Below are positions 18,469 through 27,368 of a stretch of 64,000 bases of DNA, piece by piece. The notes beneath the pieces are model-generated. The model had not been told where the DNA came from. It made no database searches and worked only from the letters and a program-made list of their open reading frames with translations. Position 1 is the first letter of the stretch. Each line of letters opens with the position of its first letter. The DNA is from CATQGW01 sp965262235 (GTDB taxonomy: Bacteria; Chloroflexota; Dehalococcoidia; Bin125). Position numbers and translations under genes: made by a program. The stretch covers positions 2,418,001 to 2,482,000 of the forward strand of contig OZ253504.1 of NCBI GenBank assembly GCA_965262235.1. The letters run 5' to 3'.

Positions 18469-19407
18469 ATGCGAGGTGTTGGCGTTATCGAATTCGGCGG
18501 TCCGGAGGCTCTGCAGGTCGTTGAGTTGCCGGAGGTCCACGCGGGGCCGGGGCAGTTGCGGCTGCGCGTCCACGCGGCGACGGTCAACCCGACTGACACG
18601 TTCGTGCGCGGCGGGGCGCGCGCCGAGGCGCTGCGCAAGGACCCGCCGCCCTACATCCCGGGCATGGACGCCGCGGGCGTGATCGACGAGATCGGGCCCG
18701 ACACCGAGACCGACCTCGCGATCGGCGATGCGGTGATGGCGATGGTGATTCCGAGCGGCAGCCACGGCGCGTACCGCGAGAGCATCGTGCTGTCGGCGGA
18801 CGCCGTCACGCGCGCGCCCGCCGGCGCGTCGCACGCCGAAGCCTCGACGCTGCCGATGAACGGTCTCACGGCGCGGCTGTCGCTGGACCAGCTGGCGTTG
18901 CAGCCGGGCCAGACCATCGCCGTGACGGGTGCGGCGGGCTGCTACGGCGGCTACATGGTCCAGCTCGCCAAGGCCGATGGGCTGCGCGTGATCGCAGATG
19001 CGTCACCCAGCGACGAACAGTTGGTGCGTGACCTGGGCGCCGACATCGTGGTGCCGCGCGGCGACGACATCTCCGAGCAGATCCGGAAGGTCGCGCCGGA
19101 CGGGGTTGACGCCGTGGCCGACGGCGCCGTGCAGAATGAGCTCGCGGTTGGCGCGATTCGCGACGGCGGGCAGTTCGCCAGCGTTCGCGGCTGGCGGGGG
19201 AACGGGGAGCGCGAGATCACGTTCCACGTGACGCTGGTCTTCAGCTACGACCATCGCGCCGACCTGCTCGACGAGCTGCGCCAGCAGACCGAGGACGGGC
19301 TGGTGACGATGCGGGTCGCTGCCACGTATCCGCCGGAGGAGGCGGCCGAGACGCATCGCAGGATGAAGGCGGGCGGTACGCGGGGGCGGTGCGTGATCAC
19401 GTTTTAG
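18469..19407 (+). CDS. Zinc-independent MDR / quinone oxidoreductase-like protein
   Basis: 312 residues. ATG 18469 is preferred to the ATG six bases earlier because AAGGAG (18456-18461) is then 7 nt upstream. Typical MDR layout: GroES-like N-domain (VNPTDTFVRGG, PYIPGMDAAGVIDEIG), then the NADP Rossmann motif TGAAGCYGGYMVQLAK. The catalytic-zinc Cys and His are lacking, as in quinone reductases. Reduces a quinone or enone with NADPH (family knowledge). Its stop overlaps, tail to tail, the end of the surface pseudogene at 19404. Confidence 0.85.
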   Translation: MRGVGVIEFGGPEALQVVELPEVHAGPGQLRLRVHAATVNPTDTFVRGGARAEALRKDPPPYIPGMDAAGVIDEIGPDTETDLAIGDAVMAMVIPSGSHGAYRESIVLSADAVTRAPAGASHAEASTLPMNGLTARLSLDQLALQPGQTIAVTGAAGCYGGYMVQLAKADGLRVIADASPSDEQLVRDLGADIVVPRGDDISEQIRKVAPDGVDAVADGAVQNELAVGAIRDGGQFASVRGWRGNGEREITFHVTLVFSYDHRADLLDELRQQTEDGLVTMRVAATYPPEEAAETHRRMKAGGTRGRCVITF

Positions 19408-20139
19408 CGGTCCGCGGCTCCCGCTGGCTCCGTGCGCGCTGACGCAGCGATGTAATCGAACACTTGGTTTAGCGTGACATACGGGTCAACGATCGAGGAA
19501 GGCCGAATCGTGAAGATTCCTAAGTTCGTGGCATTTTCGATGTCGATGCAAATGTTGGCGCTTTCTTCGTCATCGGAAAAGCAACGTGCGATGTAAGGGC
19601 CCCCAATGATGAGGCCTAACCGTTTGATTCGAAATGGGCTACTCGGCACGCTAATGATCAGGTCAGGCAAGCCTCCTATGCCGAGCATGCGGTAAGTACC
19701 GGGCTCGAGAGTGTCTCCGGTACTCGGTTCGTCATGTATTTCGTGAAAGGACGGCGGGTTACTGATGACGAAGGTCCTGGACACCGTTACCGCGCCAAGT
19801 TGTGGTTTTAGGCCGGGTCTCGGTAGCGGCCGGGCTTCGCTGATCTGAGGTCGAAGGTGAGCTCCGGTGCCGCGCCTTCAAACTCAATAGGCGTGAATGT
19901 GTAGCTCGTCCCGATCGGCGCGATCAGTTGCTCATCAGATGTTGGACTCACCGTCGCGTGCAGCGGTCCGCCGGCATCGGTGTGACCGGAGTCGTGGGCG
20001 CATTGCGGGGTGAGTCATCAGAAGGCTGTTGCGCGACGGACGTGGGCGGTGGGGCGGCATTCGAGGTCAGGAGGAGCGTGGCCGCGACGACGGCGACCAG
20101 TGCGATCGTTGCGGCGAGGGCTGCGTAGCGCATCCGCAT
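19404..20139 (-). pseudogene. Degenerate third copy of the 434-residue surface protein
   Basis: Starts intact at ATG 20139 (MRMRYAALAATIALVAVVAA, membrane anchor) with PADRC, but about 60 codons of the DRC module are deleted. Reading then passes through PLHATVSPTSDEQLIAPIG, another frame shift near 19830, and finally the C-terminal module (LEPGTYRM ... LNQVFDYIAASAR), open from 19784 down to TAA 19404. Compare the intact copies at 20329 and 21825. The C-terminal frame alone is 126 codons and could be miscalled as a gene. Confidence 0.75.
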
Positions 20140-20315
20140 CAGGGTCTCCTCACTGGGGCGGTTCCACCCTGTGAGGGGACGCGAGGGGCGGCGATTGTTT
20201 CGGTCATGTGGTGGGCGTCGACAGTTGTGGGGCCTGGCACACCGATCGGAGTGAGCGCCGTAATCAGCATGACTACGATGAAGCACAAGACGGCGACGGA
20301 TCTGGAGTAGGTCAT
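20139..20315 (-). pseudogene. Signal-peptide remnant of the metzincin gene, copy 1 (58 aa)
   Basis: Lies 13 nt after the stop of the 434-residue protein, exactly where the metzincin starts in the 5138/2608 pair. MTYSRSVAVLCFIVVMLITA is nearly identical to the signal peptide of that metzincin, but the frame ends after 58 codons in TGATG, overlapping the next surface gene start. The protease part is gone. It may still be translated as a small secreted peptide. Confidence 0.6.
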
Positions 20316-21066
20316 CGTGGCTGAGTGTTTACTGCCGACGGATCGATGCGATGAGCTGGTCGAACAGAGTGCTCGGATGCGTCCCGATGATGTAGATTTG
20401 GCCCGTATGCCCGTTCGACGGATCGATGTGGAGCACGGAGCCCGTCTCGACGTCTTCGAGTACCAGAGTGCTCTCTGGTTGGTTGGGCCGGTTCACGTCC
20501 AGTTCGTTGATAGCGACCCCGTGGTATACGATCGTCATGCCAGCAGGAACGTCGATCACCCAGGGCCAGTAGTTGTCGATTCGATAGGTTCCCTGACCGA
20601 CAGGCTCGCCGTTGAGCAACACGCGCACTCCGTCTGCACCAACAATGCCGGGGCGCACGCGCCATACAAATCCTACGTTCAGGGGGGCGGCGGGATCGTC
20701 GACGAACGGCAGACACCATGTCCTGTACTGGGCGGCCTGTTCGATACCAAACGTTCTTGGGCTGGTGTTCATCCCAATGCTCGTCACCTTGAAGCGGACC
20801 ATGCAAACCCCACCATTATCCGTGTGGTATTCGAACATGTCGCCGACTTGGACCATGTCGTAGAAGTCCGCGCGCGAGGCCCCGCTCGCATCGGTTGGGT
20901 GAACGCGCAACTCGACGCTTCGGAGGGAGGAATCGCTGAAGTTGCCGATCGCGCTGGACGCGTCGCCGGCGGTCTTGAGGAAGGCGTAGCTGCCGGGGGT
21001 GGTCGCGGCGCCGGTGATGTCGAGCGTGTCGTAGCGCAGGGTCGGGACCAGGAAGTTGGTCGTGAC
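20261..21066. repeat. Tandem 1,496-bp duplication, near-identical segment of unit 2
   Basis: Pairs with 21757-22562 at a constant offset of 1,496 bp. The segment covers the metzincin signal-peptide remnant and the 3' half of the 434-codon gene and is almost identical. Outside it the two units diverge. Confidence 0.85.
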
Positions 21067-21633
21067 TACGATGGCGCCGAGTACCGGCTTGATCCCGGGG
21101 CGAGAGATCGGCAACGGCCGGGCGGCGGTCAGGTCGAAGCTGATCAGGTTGGCGCCGGCATCGTCGGTGGTGACGGTGAAGGTGTAGGTCGTGCCGATCG
21201 GTGGGATAAGCTGTTGGGCCGATGTCGGACTGACGGTGACCTGTAGCGAACGGCGCTGGAGGTAGAAGCGGGTGTAGTCGGTGGGCAGCGGGGCGGCCGT
21301 CACGACGGTGATCTGTTGGCCGCGCTCGACCTGGTAGCGGCCGTCAGCGTCGGGGTGGATGAGCACGTCGGCGGGGATGTCCTGGACCTGGGCGTAGTCG
21401 ACCGGGGCGCCTTGGTAGACGGCGCGGATGCAAGTGGGGTCGCTCGGTGTGGCGCAGCGGTCGGGCGCCGGCGGCGTGACCGGGGTGTCGGGCGCAGCGG
21501 CGAGCGAGTGCGGCTCGGTCTGCTGCGCGGCGGAGGTGGGCTCCTCGGCGGCCTTCGAGGTGAGAATGATCGTGACCGCGAGGGCGGCGACCAGCACGAA
21601 CGTCGCGGCGAGGGCTGCGTAGCGTGTTCGCAT
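20329..21633 (-). CDS. Exported surface-family protein without LRR, tandem copy 2
   Basis: 434 residues from ATG 21633, with GAGG upstream. Membrane anchor at about 5-25, short Thr/Pro linker (PHSLAAAPDTPVTPP), DRCATPSDPTCIRAVYQGAP and RGQQITVVTAAPLP, an Ig-like stretch, and the C-terminal module ending TLFDQLIASIRR. The last 240 residues differ from copy 1 (21825) by only about one substitution, while the first half is more divergent (for example AEEPTS versus APQPTS). This mosaic pattern points to gene conversion. Cell-surface or periplasm-side location is inferred; function is unknown. Confidence 0.85.
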   Translation of the reverse strand: MRTRYAALAATFVLVAALAVTIILTSKAAEEPTSAAQQTEPHSLAAAPDTPVTPPAPDRCATPSDPTCIRAVYQGAPVDYAQVQDIPADVLIHPDADGRYQVERGQQITVVTAAPLPTDYTRFYLQRRSLQVTVSPTSAQQLIPPIGTTYTFTVTTDDAGANLISFDLTAARPLPISRPGIKPVLGAIVVTTNFLVPTLRYDTLDITGAATTPGSYAFLKTAGDASSAIGNFSDSSLRSVELRVHPTDASGASRADFYDMVQVGDMFEYHTDNGGVCMVRFKVTSIGMNTSPRTFGIEQAAQYRTWCLPFVDDPAAPLNVGFVWRVRPGIVGADGVRVLLNGEPVGQGTYRIDNYWPWVIDVPAGMTIVYHGVAINELDVNRPNQPESTLVLEDVETGSVLHIDPSNGHTGQIYIIGTHPSTLFDQLIASIRRQ

Positions 21634-21697
21634 CAGGGTTTCCTCACCGCGGAGGTTCCGCCTTGTGGCGGGACGCGAGGGGTGGCGACTGTTTCGG

Positions 21698-21811
21698 TCA
21701 TGCGCCCGCTCCGGACGCTAGCGGCGGGCGTTTCCAGGCGAGCGGGGTGAGCGCTGTGATCAGCATGACTACGATGAAGCACAAGACGGCGACGGATCTG
21801 GAGTAGGTCAT
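21698..21811 (-). pseudogene. Signal-peptide remnant of the metzincin gene, copy 2 (37 aa)
   Basis: ATG 21811 lies 13 nt after the stop of the 21825 gene. The first 24 residues repeat the metzincin signal peptide (MTYSRSVAVLCFIVVMLITA LTPL), then WKRPPLASGAGA and a stop. The catalytic region is absent. The following surface gene begins 64 nt later. Confidence 0.6.
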
Positions 21812-22562
21812 CGTGGGTGAGTGCTTACTGCCGACGGATCGATGCGATGAGCTGGTCGAACAGAGTGCTCGGATGCGTCCCGATGATGTAGATTTGGCCC
21901 GTATGCCCGTTCGACGGATCGATGTGGAGCACGGAGCCCGTCTCGACGTCTTCGAGTACCAGAGTGCTCTCTGGTTGGTTGGGCCGGTTCACGTCCAGTT
22001 CGTTGATAGCGACCCCGTGGTATACGATCGTCATGCCAGCAGGAACGTCGATCACCCAGGGCCAGTAGTTGTCGATTCGATAGGTTCCCTGACCGACAGG
22101 CTCGCCGTTGAGCAACACGCGCACTCCGTCTGCACCAACAATGCCGGGGCGCACGCGCCATACAAATCCTACGTTCAGGGGGGCGGCGGGATCGTCGACG
22201 AACGGCAGACACCATGTCCTGTACTGGGCGGCCTGTTCGATACCAAACGTTCTTGGGCTAGTGGTCATCCCAATGCTCGTCACCTTGAAGCGGACCATGC
22301 AAACCCCACCATTATCCGTGTGGTATTCGAACATGTCGCCGACTTGGACCATGTCGTAGAAGTCCGCGCGCGAGGCCCCGCTCGCATCGGTTGGGTGAAC
22401 GCGCAACTCGACGCTTCGGAGGGAGGAATCGCTGAAGTTGCCGATCGCGCTCGACGCGTCGCCGGCGGTCTTGAGGAAGGCGTAGCTGCCGGGGGTGGTT
22501 GCGGCGCCGGTGATGTCGAGCGTGTCGTAGCGCAGGGTCGGGACCAGGAAGTTGGTCGTGAC
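21757..22562. repeat. Tandem 1,496-bp duplication, near-identical segment of unit 1
   Basis: Partner of 20261-21066. Sequence conservation extends through the C-terminal module and the intergenic spacing, which dates this duplication as recent. Confidence 0.85.
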
Positions 22563-23129
22563 CACGACGTCGCCGAGTTCGGGCTTCTGTCCCGGTCGTG
22601 AAATGGGTCGCGGTCGAGCTTCCGTCAGGTTGAACGTGATCAGGTTTGAACCAGCCTCATTTGCGGTCACGGTGAAGGTGTAGGTCGTGCCCACCGGTTG
22701 AATGAGCTGTTCGAATGATGTCGGACTGACGGTGGCCTGCAGCGGTTGGCGCTGGAGGTAGAAGCGGGTGTAGTCGCTGGGCAGCGGGGCGGCTGTCACG
22801 ACGGTGATCTGCTGGCCTCGTTCGACCTGATAGCGGCCGTCGTCGTCGGGCTGGATGAGCACCGAGTCGGGGATGTCCTGGACCTGGGCGTAGTCGACCG
22901 GGGCGCCTTGGTAGACGGCGCGGATGCAAGTGGGGTCGCTCGGTGTGGCGCAGCGGTCGGGCGTCGGCGGCGTGACCGGGGTGTCGGGCGCAGCGGCGAG
23001 CGAGTGCGGCTCGGTCTGCTGCGCGGCGGAGGTGGGCTGGGGGGCGGCGTTCGAGGTGAGGATGATCGTGGCCGCGACGGCCGCGACCAGTGCGAACGTT
23101 GCGGCGAGGGCTGCGTAGCGCGTTCGCAT
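21825..23129 (-). CDS. Exported surface-family protein without LRR, tandem copy 1
   Basis: 434 residues, ATG 23129 preceded by GAGGAG. Same architecture as copy 2: anchor helix, DRC module (CIRAVYQGAP, DYAQVQDIP), RGQQITVVT, Ig-like part, C-terminal module. Its middle (FEQLIQPVGTTYTFT through ANEAGSNLITFNLTEARPRP) is closer to the LRR protein at 2622 than to its tandem sister, so it is a mosaic. It is transcribed divergently from the CoA-transferase at 23343, repeating the arrangement seen at 16.8 kb. Function unknown; likely envelope-exposed. Confidence 0.85.
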   Translation of the reverse strand: MRTRYAALAATFALVAAVAATIILTSNAAPQPTSAAQQTEPHSLAAAPDTPVTPPTPDRCATPSDPTCIRAVYQGAPVDYAQVQDIPDSVLIQPDDDGRYQVERGQQITVVTAAPLPSDYTRFYLQRQPLQATVSPTSFEQLIQPVGTTYTFTVTANEAGSNLITFNLTEARPRPISRPGQKPELGDVVVTTNFLVPTLRYDTLDITGAATTPGSYAFLKTAGDASSAIGNFSDSSLRSVELRVHPTDASGASRADFYDMVQVGDMFEYHTDNGGVCMVRFKVTSIGMTTSPRTFGIEQAAQYRTWCLPFVDDPAAPLNVGFVWRVRPGIVGADGVRVLLNGEPVGQGTYRIDNYWPWVIDVPAGMTIVYHGVAINELDVNRPNQPESTLVLEDVETGSVLHIDPSNGHTGQIYIIGTHPSTLFDQLIASIRRQ

Positions 23130-23342
23130 CAGGGTCTCCTCAGCGCGGCGGCCCCACCCTGCGGGGGGACGCGAGCGGTGGCGGGAGGATCACACCGGTC
23201 GGAACTGGACCGCTGCTGTGTCGTTACAACGCTATCGACTGAGCGATGGTTCCGTGGGCGGCGCGCACTCGGCGTTGGGCTGGCGGCATCGTCCTGTTTC
23301 CGTGCCGCGCTAGCCTGCTGCTGAGCGATGATTGGGGGCGAT

Positions 23343-24638
23343 ATGCCGGGTCCACTGGACGGGATTTCGGTGCTGGAGGTTTCGCAGATCATCGCGGGGC
23401 CGATGTGCGGGGTGTTTCTCTCGGACATGGGCGCCGATGTCGTGAAGGTCGAGTCGTCGGCGGGTGATGGGGTGCGGCTGGTGGGGCAGTTCGCGCCGCA
23501 CGAGAGCAAGGCCTTCCATGTCTTCAACCGCGGCAAGCGCGGGATCGTGCTCAACCTTGCTGATGAGGCGGGGCGCGCTGTGGCCCATCGACTCGTGCGC
23601 GACTTCGATGTCTTCCTGATCAACGCCCGTCCGGGCGTGCCGGCGCGTCTTGGGCTCGACTACGAGACGCTTCGCGCCGAGCGACCTGACCTGATCTACC
23701 TGGACAACACGGCCTACGGTCCCGAGGGCCCCAGCGCGCACCGGGCGGGGGCGGACATCATCGCCCAGGCCTACTCGGGGCTGATGGCCGGCGACGAGAA
23801 GTTCAACGAAGACGATGGCCCGCAGCTGATCACGGCTACCACCCCGGCCGACTTCTCGGCTGCGTACAGCAGCGCGATCGGCGTTTGCGCCGCGCTGTAC
23901 CACCGCGAGCGGACGGGCGAAGGCCAGCGGATCCAGACCTCGCTGCTGGCGTCGGCGCTGACATTGGAGAACGCCTTCGTCTCGCGCTTGCCCGTCTCCG
24001 ACGCGGTGCTGCTCGACCCGACGCTCGAAGCGATCAAGGCGGCGCGCGAGCGCGGCGCGAGCTGGCGCGAGCTACAGACTGCACGCGGCGGCACCTGCAC
24101 GCTGGTCGGTGGCGCCTTTCTGCTCTACTACGGCGGCTACCAGACGAGCGACGGCGCGGTGATGCTCGGCTGCGTCACGCCGGCCAACCAGCAACAGGTG
24201 CGCGACGCGATCGAGCTGGGTCACGACCCCACGACCGACGCAGACTTCAACCCGCTCGACCCCGCCGCCGTTGAGGTCGTGGCCGGCGTGCGCGGGCGGA
24301 TCGCGGAGCGCTTCGTGAGCAATACGACCGACCACTGGATCGAACGGCTCGACGCAACCGGCGCGCCCGCTTCGCAGGTCAACCTGCCCGAGGACATGGT
24401 CGATGATCCGCAGGTGCAGGCGCTGGGCATCATGGTTGAGCTGGAGCATTCGCTGACCGGCCCTGAGACGATGGTCGGCCCGTCGTGGTCGATGTCGGCT
24501 ACGCCGCTCGAGGCACAGGGGGCGGCGCCGGGGCTGGACGAAGACACAGACGCCGTTTTGGCCGAACATGGCTACAGCGCGGAGCAGGTCGTCGCGCTGC
24601 GGGCCAGTGGGGCGGTTGGTCTGCCGTCGGGGGGGTAG
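23343..24638 (+). CDS. CaiB/BaiF (family III) CoA-transferase
   Basis: 431 residues. ATG 23343 is the conserved family start (MPGPLDGISVLEVSQIIAGP); upstream in-frame codons are not conserved. GADIIAQAYSGLM gives the catalytic Asp at 138. FNRGKRGIVLNL and ARPGVPARLG match its paralogue at 16896. Predicted to transfer CoA between organic acids. A 10-residue tail VGLPSGG is repeated as a fragment at about 25712-25745, so the gene end has been duplicated downstream. Confidence 0.9.
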   Translation: MPGPLDGISVLEVSQIIAGPMCGVFLSDMGADVVKVESSAGDGVRLVGQFAPHESKAFHVFNRGKRGIVLNLADEAGRAVAHRLVRDFDVFLINARPGVPARLGLDYETLRAERPDLIYLDNTAYGPEGPSAHRAGADIIAQAYSGLMAGDEKFNEDDGPQLITATTPADFSAAYSSAIGVCAALYHRERTGEGQRIQTSLLASALTLENAFVSRLPVSDAVLLDPTLEAIKAARERGASWRELQTARGGTCTLVGGAFLLYYGGYQTSDGAVMLGCVTPANQQQVRDAIELGHDPTTDADFNPLDPAAVEVVAGVRGRIAERFVSNTTDHWIERLDATGAPASQVNLPEDMVDDPQVQALGIMVELEHSLTGPETMVGPSWSMSATPLEAQGAAPGLDEDTDAVLAEHGYSAEQVVALRASGAVGLPSGG

Positions 24639-24720
24639 GGCGGTTGGAGTCGAGCTGAGCGAATCTGGTCTCCGTCGCGTCGGGGCGTCGCCGCGGGGGG
24701 CGTCGCGGCGTTGCTGCGGC

Positions 24721-24780
24721 GGGAGGCCCCCCTCTGTCACTTCGTGACATCTCCCCCCCGCGGAGCGGTGGGAGAGGGGA
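24721..24780. repeat. Dispersed GC-rich double-hairpin repeat, copy D
   Basis: gtcac-ttc-gtgac hairpin followed by tctcccccccgc-gga-gcggtgggaga. It lies 80 bp after the CoA-transferase stop in a context repeated at copy E. Confidence 0.8.
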
Positions 24781-24825
24781 CCGGAGGGGAGGCGGGAGAG
24801 GGGAGAGGGCGGCGGACGGCGGACG

Positions 24826-24945
24826 CGGGCGGCGCGCTGGGGGCTCTGGTGGGCCGTCGGGCGGATGGAGGTCCGTCGCACGGTTGGGCGGTCGCATGGA
24901 TTCCTGCCTCCGCAGGAATGACGGAGGGGGCGCAGGAATGATGGA
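24826..24945. repeat. Duplicated 110-bp block with palindrome, copy 1
   Basis: Nearly repeated at 25440-25560. The block ends in the inverted repeat ggattcctgcc-ccgcaggaatgac, a REP-like palindrome also found inverted at 25352-25390 and in variant form at 29665 and 50232. Confidence 0.75.
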
Positions 24946-25062
24946 GGGGGCGCAGGAATGGCGGAAGGGTGGGAATGGCGGAGAGGGCGCGGGAATGATG
25001 GAGGGGGCGCAGGAATGGCGGAGGGGGCGCGGGAATGGCGGAAGGATGGGAATGGCGCAAGG
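24918..25062. repeat. Degenerate short tandem repeats (GGAATGrYGGAgGGg-type)
   Basis: Eight or so imperfect units of 15-17 bp built on caggaatggcggaggg. Apparently expanded from the end of the palindromic repeat. No coding signal. Confidence 0.7.
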
Positions 25063-25163
25063 CGTTGAGATGGTCGAGCGTGCGGACTTCGGAATCGATG
25101 CTGACTGTGCGCCCCCAGCATCTCGCGCCCTGTAGTCCCGACGTCAGTCGAGGCCGCTTGCCC

Positions 25164-25277
25164 GACTCGCATGTTCGCCCGCTCGCCGCCTGCATGCGCA
25201 CGCTGCTGGTGATCCTCAGCGCGATGCTCAAACACCACACGCCCTGGCGCGACTTGAGCCCCGACAGCGCCCACTGA
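25164..25277 (+). pseudogene. IS110/IS1111-family transposase C-terminal remnant
   Basis: Reads HVRPLAACMRTLLVILSAML-KHHTPW, the conserved tail of IS110-type transposases (ACMRKLLxILNAMxRxxxPW). Only about 38 codons remain before TGA; nothing upstream is recognisable as the DEDD or Ser-containing parts. A decayed insertion inside a repeat-rich gap. Confidence 0.65.
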
Positions 25278-25439
25278 GTTGATCCTCAACACAGTTGCTC
25301 TGTCACTCCTCCGCCCCCTCCGCCACACCTGCCTGTCCGTCATTCCTGCCCTGTCCGTCATTCCTGCGGAGGCAGGAATCCATGCGATCTGTGGGGGTCG
25401 AGGGCACTCCCAATGTTCGACGGCGCCCGATCACCCGCG

Positions 25440-25560
25440 GCGCGCTGGGGGCTCTGGTGGGCCGTCGGGCGGATGGAGGCTCGTCGCACGGTTGGGCGGT
25501 CGCATGGATTCCTGCCTGCGCAGGAATGACGGAGAGGGCGCAGGAATGACGGAGGGGTGG
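25440..25560. repeat. Duplicated 110-bp block with palindrome, copy 2
   Basis: Second copy of 24826-24945, ending in ggattcctgcctgcgcaggaatgac and followed by a second array of caggaatg(a/g)cgga-type units to about 25705. Confidence 0.75.
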
Positions 25561-25711
25561 GCAGGATGACGGAGGGGTGGGCAGGAATGATGGAGGGGGC
25601 GCAGGAATGGCGGAGGGGTGGGCAGGAATGACGGAGGGTGCGCAGGAATGGCGGAAGGGTCGGCAGGAATGGCGGAGGGTGGGCATGGCGGAAGGATGGG
25701 CATGGCGCAAG

Positions 25712-25858
25712 TCGGTGGGGTGGTTGGGCTGCCGTCGGGGGTAGGGCGGTTCGGATCTAGCTGAGCGAACGTGGTCTCAGCGGCGTTGCTGCGGTGGGAG
25801 GCCCCCCTCTGTCACTTCGTGACATCTCCCCCCGCGGAGCGGGGGGAGAGGGGAGGGG
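25712..25858. repeat. Copy of CoA-transferase 3' end plus double-hairpin repeat (copy E)
   Basis: 25712-25745 repeats the last codons of the CoA-transferase (ggttgggctgccgtcggggg), then the same spacer (agctgagcgaa.gtggtct) and the hairpin repeat at 25799-25858 as found at 24602-24780. It marks the far end of a roughly 1.1-kb duplicated or inserted segment. Confidence 0.7.
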
Positions 25859-26035
25859 AGGGGAGAGGAGGGGAGGGGAGGGGAGAGGAGGGGAGAGGAG
25901 AGGAGAGGTGGGGAGGAGCGGGGGAGCGGGGGACGGGGGAGGGGGGGAGCGGGGAGCGGGGGGCAGGAAGGGGAGGAGCGGGAGGCGGAGAGCGGGCGGC
26001 GGGCGGCGGACGGGGGGCGGCGAGGGGAGCGGAGT
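25839..26035 (+). other. G-rich polypurine tract
   Basis: About 190 bases almost free of pyrimidines on the + strand, made of ggggagg/gagagg runs with dozens of G3-G7 tracts. It ends about 160 bp before the aminotransferase start. Open reading frames across it are low-complexity and not believable. Confidence 0.8.
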
Positions 26036-26198
26036 GGGAGTTTGGGGGATTCCTGGCGGCGCGCGGGGGGACTTGCGAGACGATCGCGCCGATGATCCAG
26101 TGGAGCGGCGTGTCGTTGGCGAGGTCGGCATTTGGCAGAGCCTGCCTATCATGGCAATCCGATGGAATGTCAGATTCCACGGCCAGCGGAGGTTGATC

Positions 26199-27368
26199 AT
26201 GGTGGTTCCGAACAGCGCGGTTGCATCGCTCGGTACCGAGACGGCCTTTGAAGTGCTGGCGCGGGCCAACGCGCTCGCGGCGCAGGGGCGCAGCATCGTC
26301 AACCTCGGCATCGGGCAGCCGGACTTCGCGACGCCGGAGCACATCGTGGAGGCAGGCCGGCAGGCGCTGGCCGATGGCCGCCACGGCTACACGCCGGCGG
26401 CGGGCATCCCAGAGCTGCGCGACGCGGTCGCGCGTGACCTCGAACGCCGCCACGGCGAGACCGTTGACCCGGGCGCCGTGCTGATCACGCCGGGCGCCAA
26501 GCCCGTGATGTTCTGCACCATCCTGATGATGGGCGAGCCGGGCGTGGAGATCCTCTACCCCAACCCGGGCTTCCCGATCTACGAATCGCTGATCCGTTTC
26601 TCCGGCGCCACGCCGGTGCCGATCGAGCTGCACGAGCGCGACGGCTTCACTTTCGACCCCGAGCAGGTGCTCAGCCAGATCAACGAGAACACTCGGCTGA
26701 TCATCCTCAACAGCCCGGCCAACCCGACGGGCGGCGTCTCGACGCCCGACCAAATTGACCGGCTTGCGGCGGGCCTCGCGGACTGGCCTGAGGTGGTGGT
26801 GATGAGCGACGAGATCTACTCGAACATCCTCTACGGCGGGCGTGAGCACGTCACGCTGCTGCGCTACCCGCATCTACGCGACCGCTTGATCCTGCTCGAT
26901 GGCTGGAGCAAGACCTACGCCATGACCGGCTGGCGGATGGGCTACGGCGTCTTCCCGCCGGCGCTGTTCGAGCACGCTGAGCGGATCGCGATCAATGCGT
27001 GGTCGTGCCCCAACGCCGCGACGCAGTACGCCGCGGTCGCGGCGCTCGACGGCGACCAATCGCCGGTGGATCACATGGTCGAGGCGTTTGATGAGCGCCG
27101 ACAGGTGATCGTCGCCGAGCTGAACGAGGTGCCGGGGGTCAGCTGCGTGGATCCGGGCGGCGCGTTCTATGCGTTTCCCAACATTTCGGAGACCGGGATC
27201 GACGCGCGCACGATGCAGCACCGGCTGCTCGACGAAGCGGGCCTCGCCGTGATCGCCGGCACTTCGTTCGGGCACCTTGGGGAGGGCTACCTGCGCTTCT
27301 CCTACGCGGCGAGCCTGGATGACATCCGCGAAGGCGTCAGCCGGATGCGGCGCCTGCTCGCCGGCTAG
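26199..27368 (+). CDS. PLP-dependent class I/II aminotransferase
   Basis: 389 residues. ATG 26199 has GGAGG six bases upstream; the longer frame runs into the polypurine tract. Fold-type I marks: NSPANPTGG (171-179), DEIYSNILYGG (204-214), and SKTYAMTGWRMGYG with the PLP lysine at K238. Aspartate/alanine-type aminotransferase of the AspC/PatA group, transferring an amino group between an amino acid and a 2-oxo acid. The amino acid preferred cannot be read from sequence. Cytosolic; probably monocistronic. Confidence 0.9.
   Translation: MVVPNSAVASLGTETAFEVLARANALAAQGRSIVNLGIGQPDFATPEHIVEAGRQALADGRHGYTPAAGIPELRDAVARDLERRHGETVDPGAVLITPGAKPVMFCTILMMGEPGVEILYPNPGFPIYESLIRFSGATPVPIELHERDGFTFDPEQVLSQINENTRLIILNSPANPTGGVSTPDQIDRLAAGLADWPEVVVMSDEIYSNILYGGREHVTLLRYPHLRDRLILLDGWSKTYAMTGWRMGYGVFPPALFEHAERIAINAWSCPNAATQYAAVAALDGDQSPVDHMVEAFDERRQVIVAELNEVPGVSCVDPGGAFYAFPNISETGIDARTMQHRLLDEAGLAVIAGTSFGHLGEGYLRFSYAASLDDIREGVSRMRRLLAG

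Noticed and set aside
24072..25361. 429-codon minus-strand frame across the repeat region
   Set aside because: Built from translated tandem and hairpin repeats and antisense CoA-transferase sequence.
24640..25705. CRISPR-like appearance of short repeats
   Set aside because: Units of 15-17 bp adjoin directly without unique spacers, and no cas genes are present.
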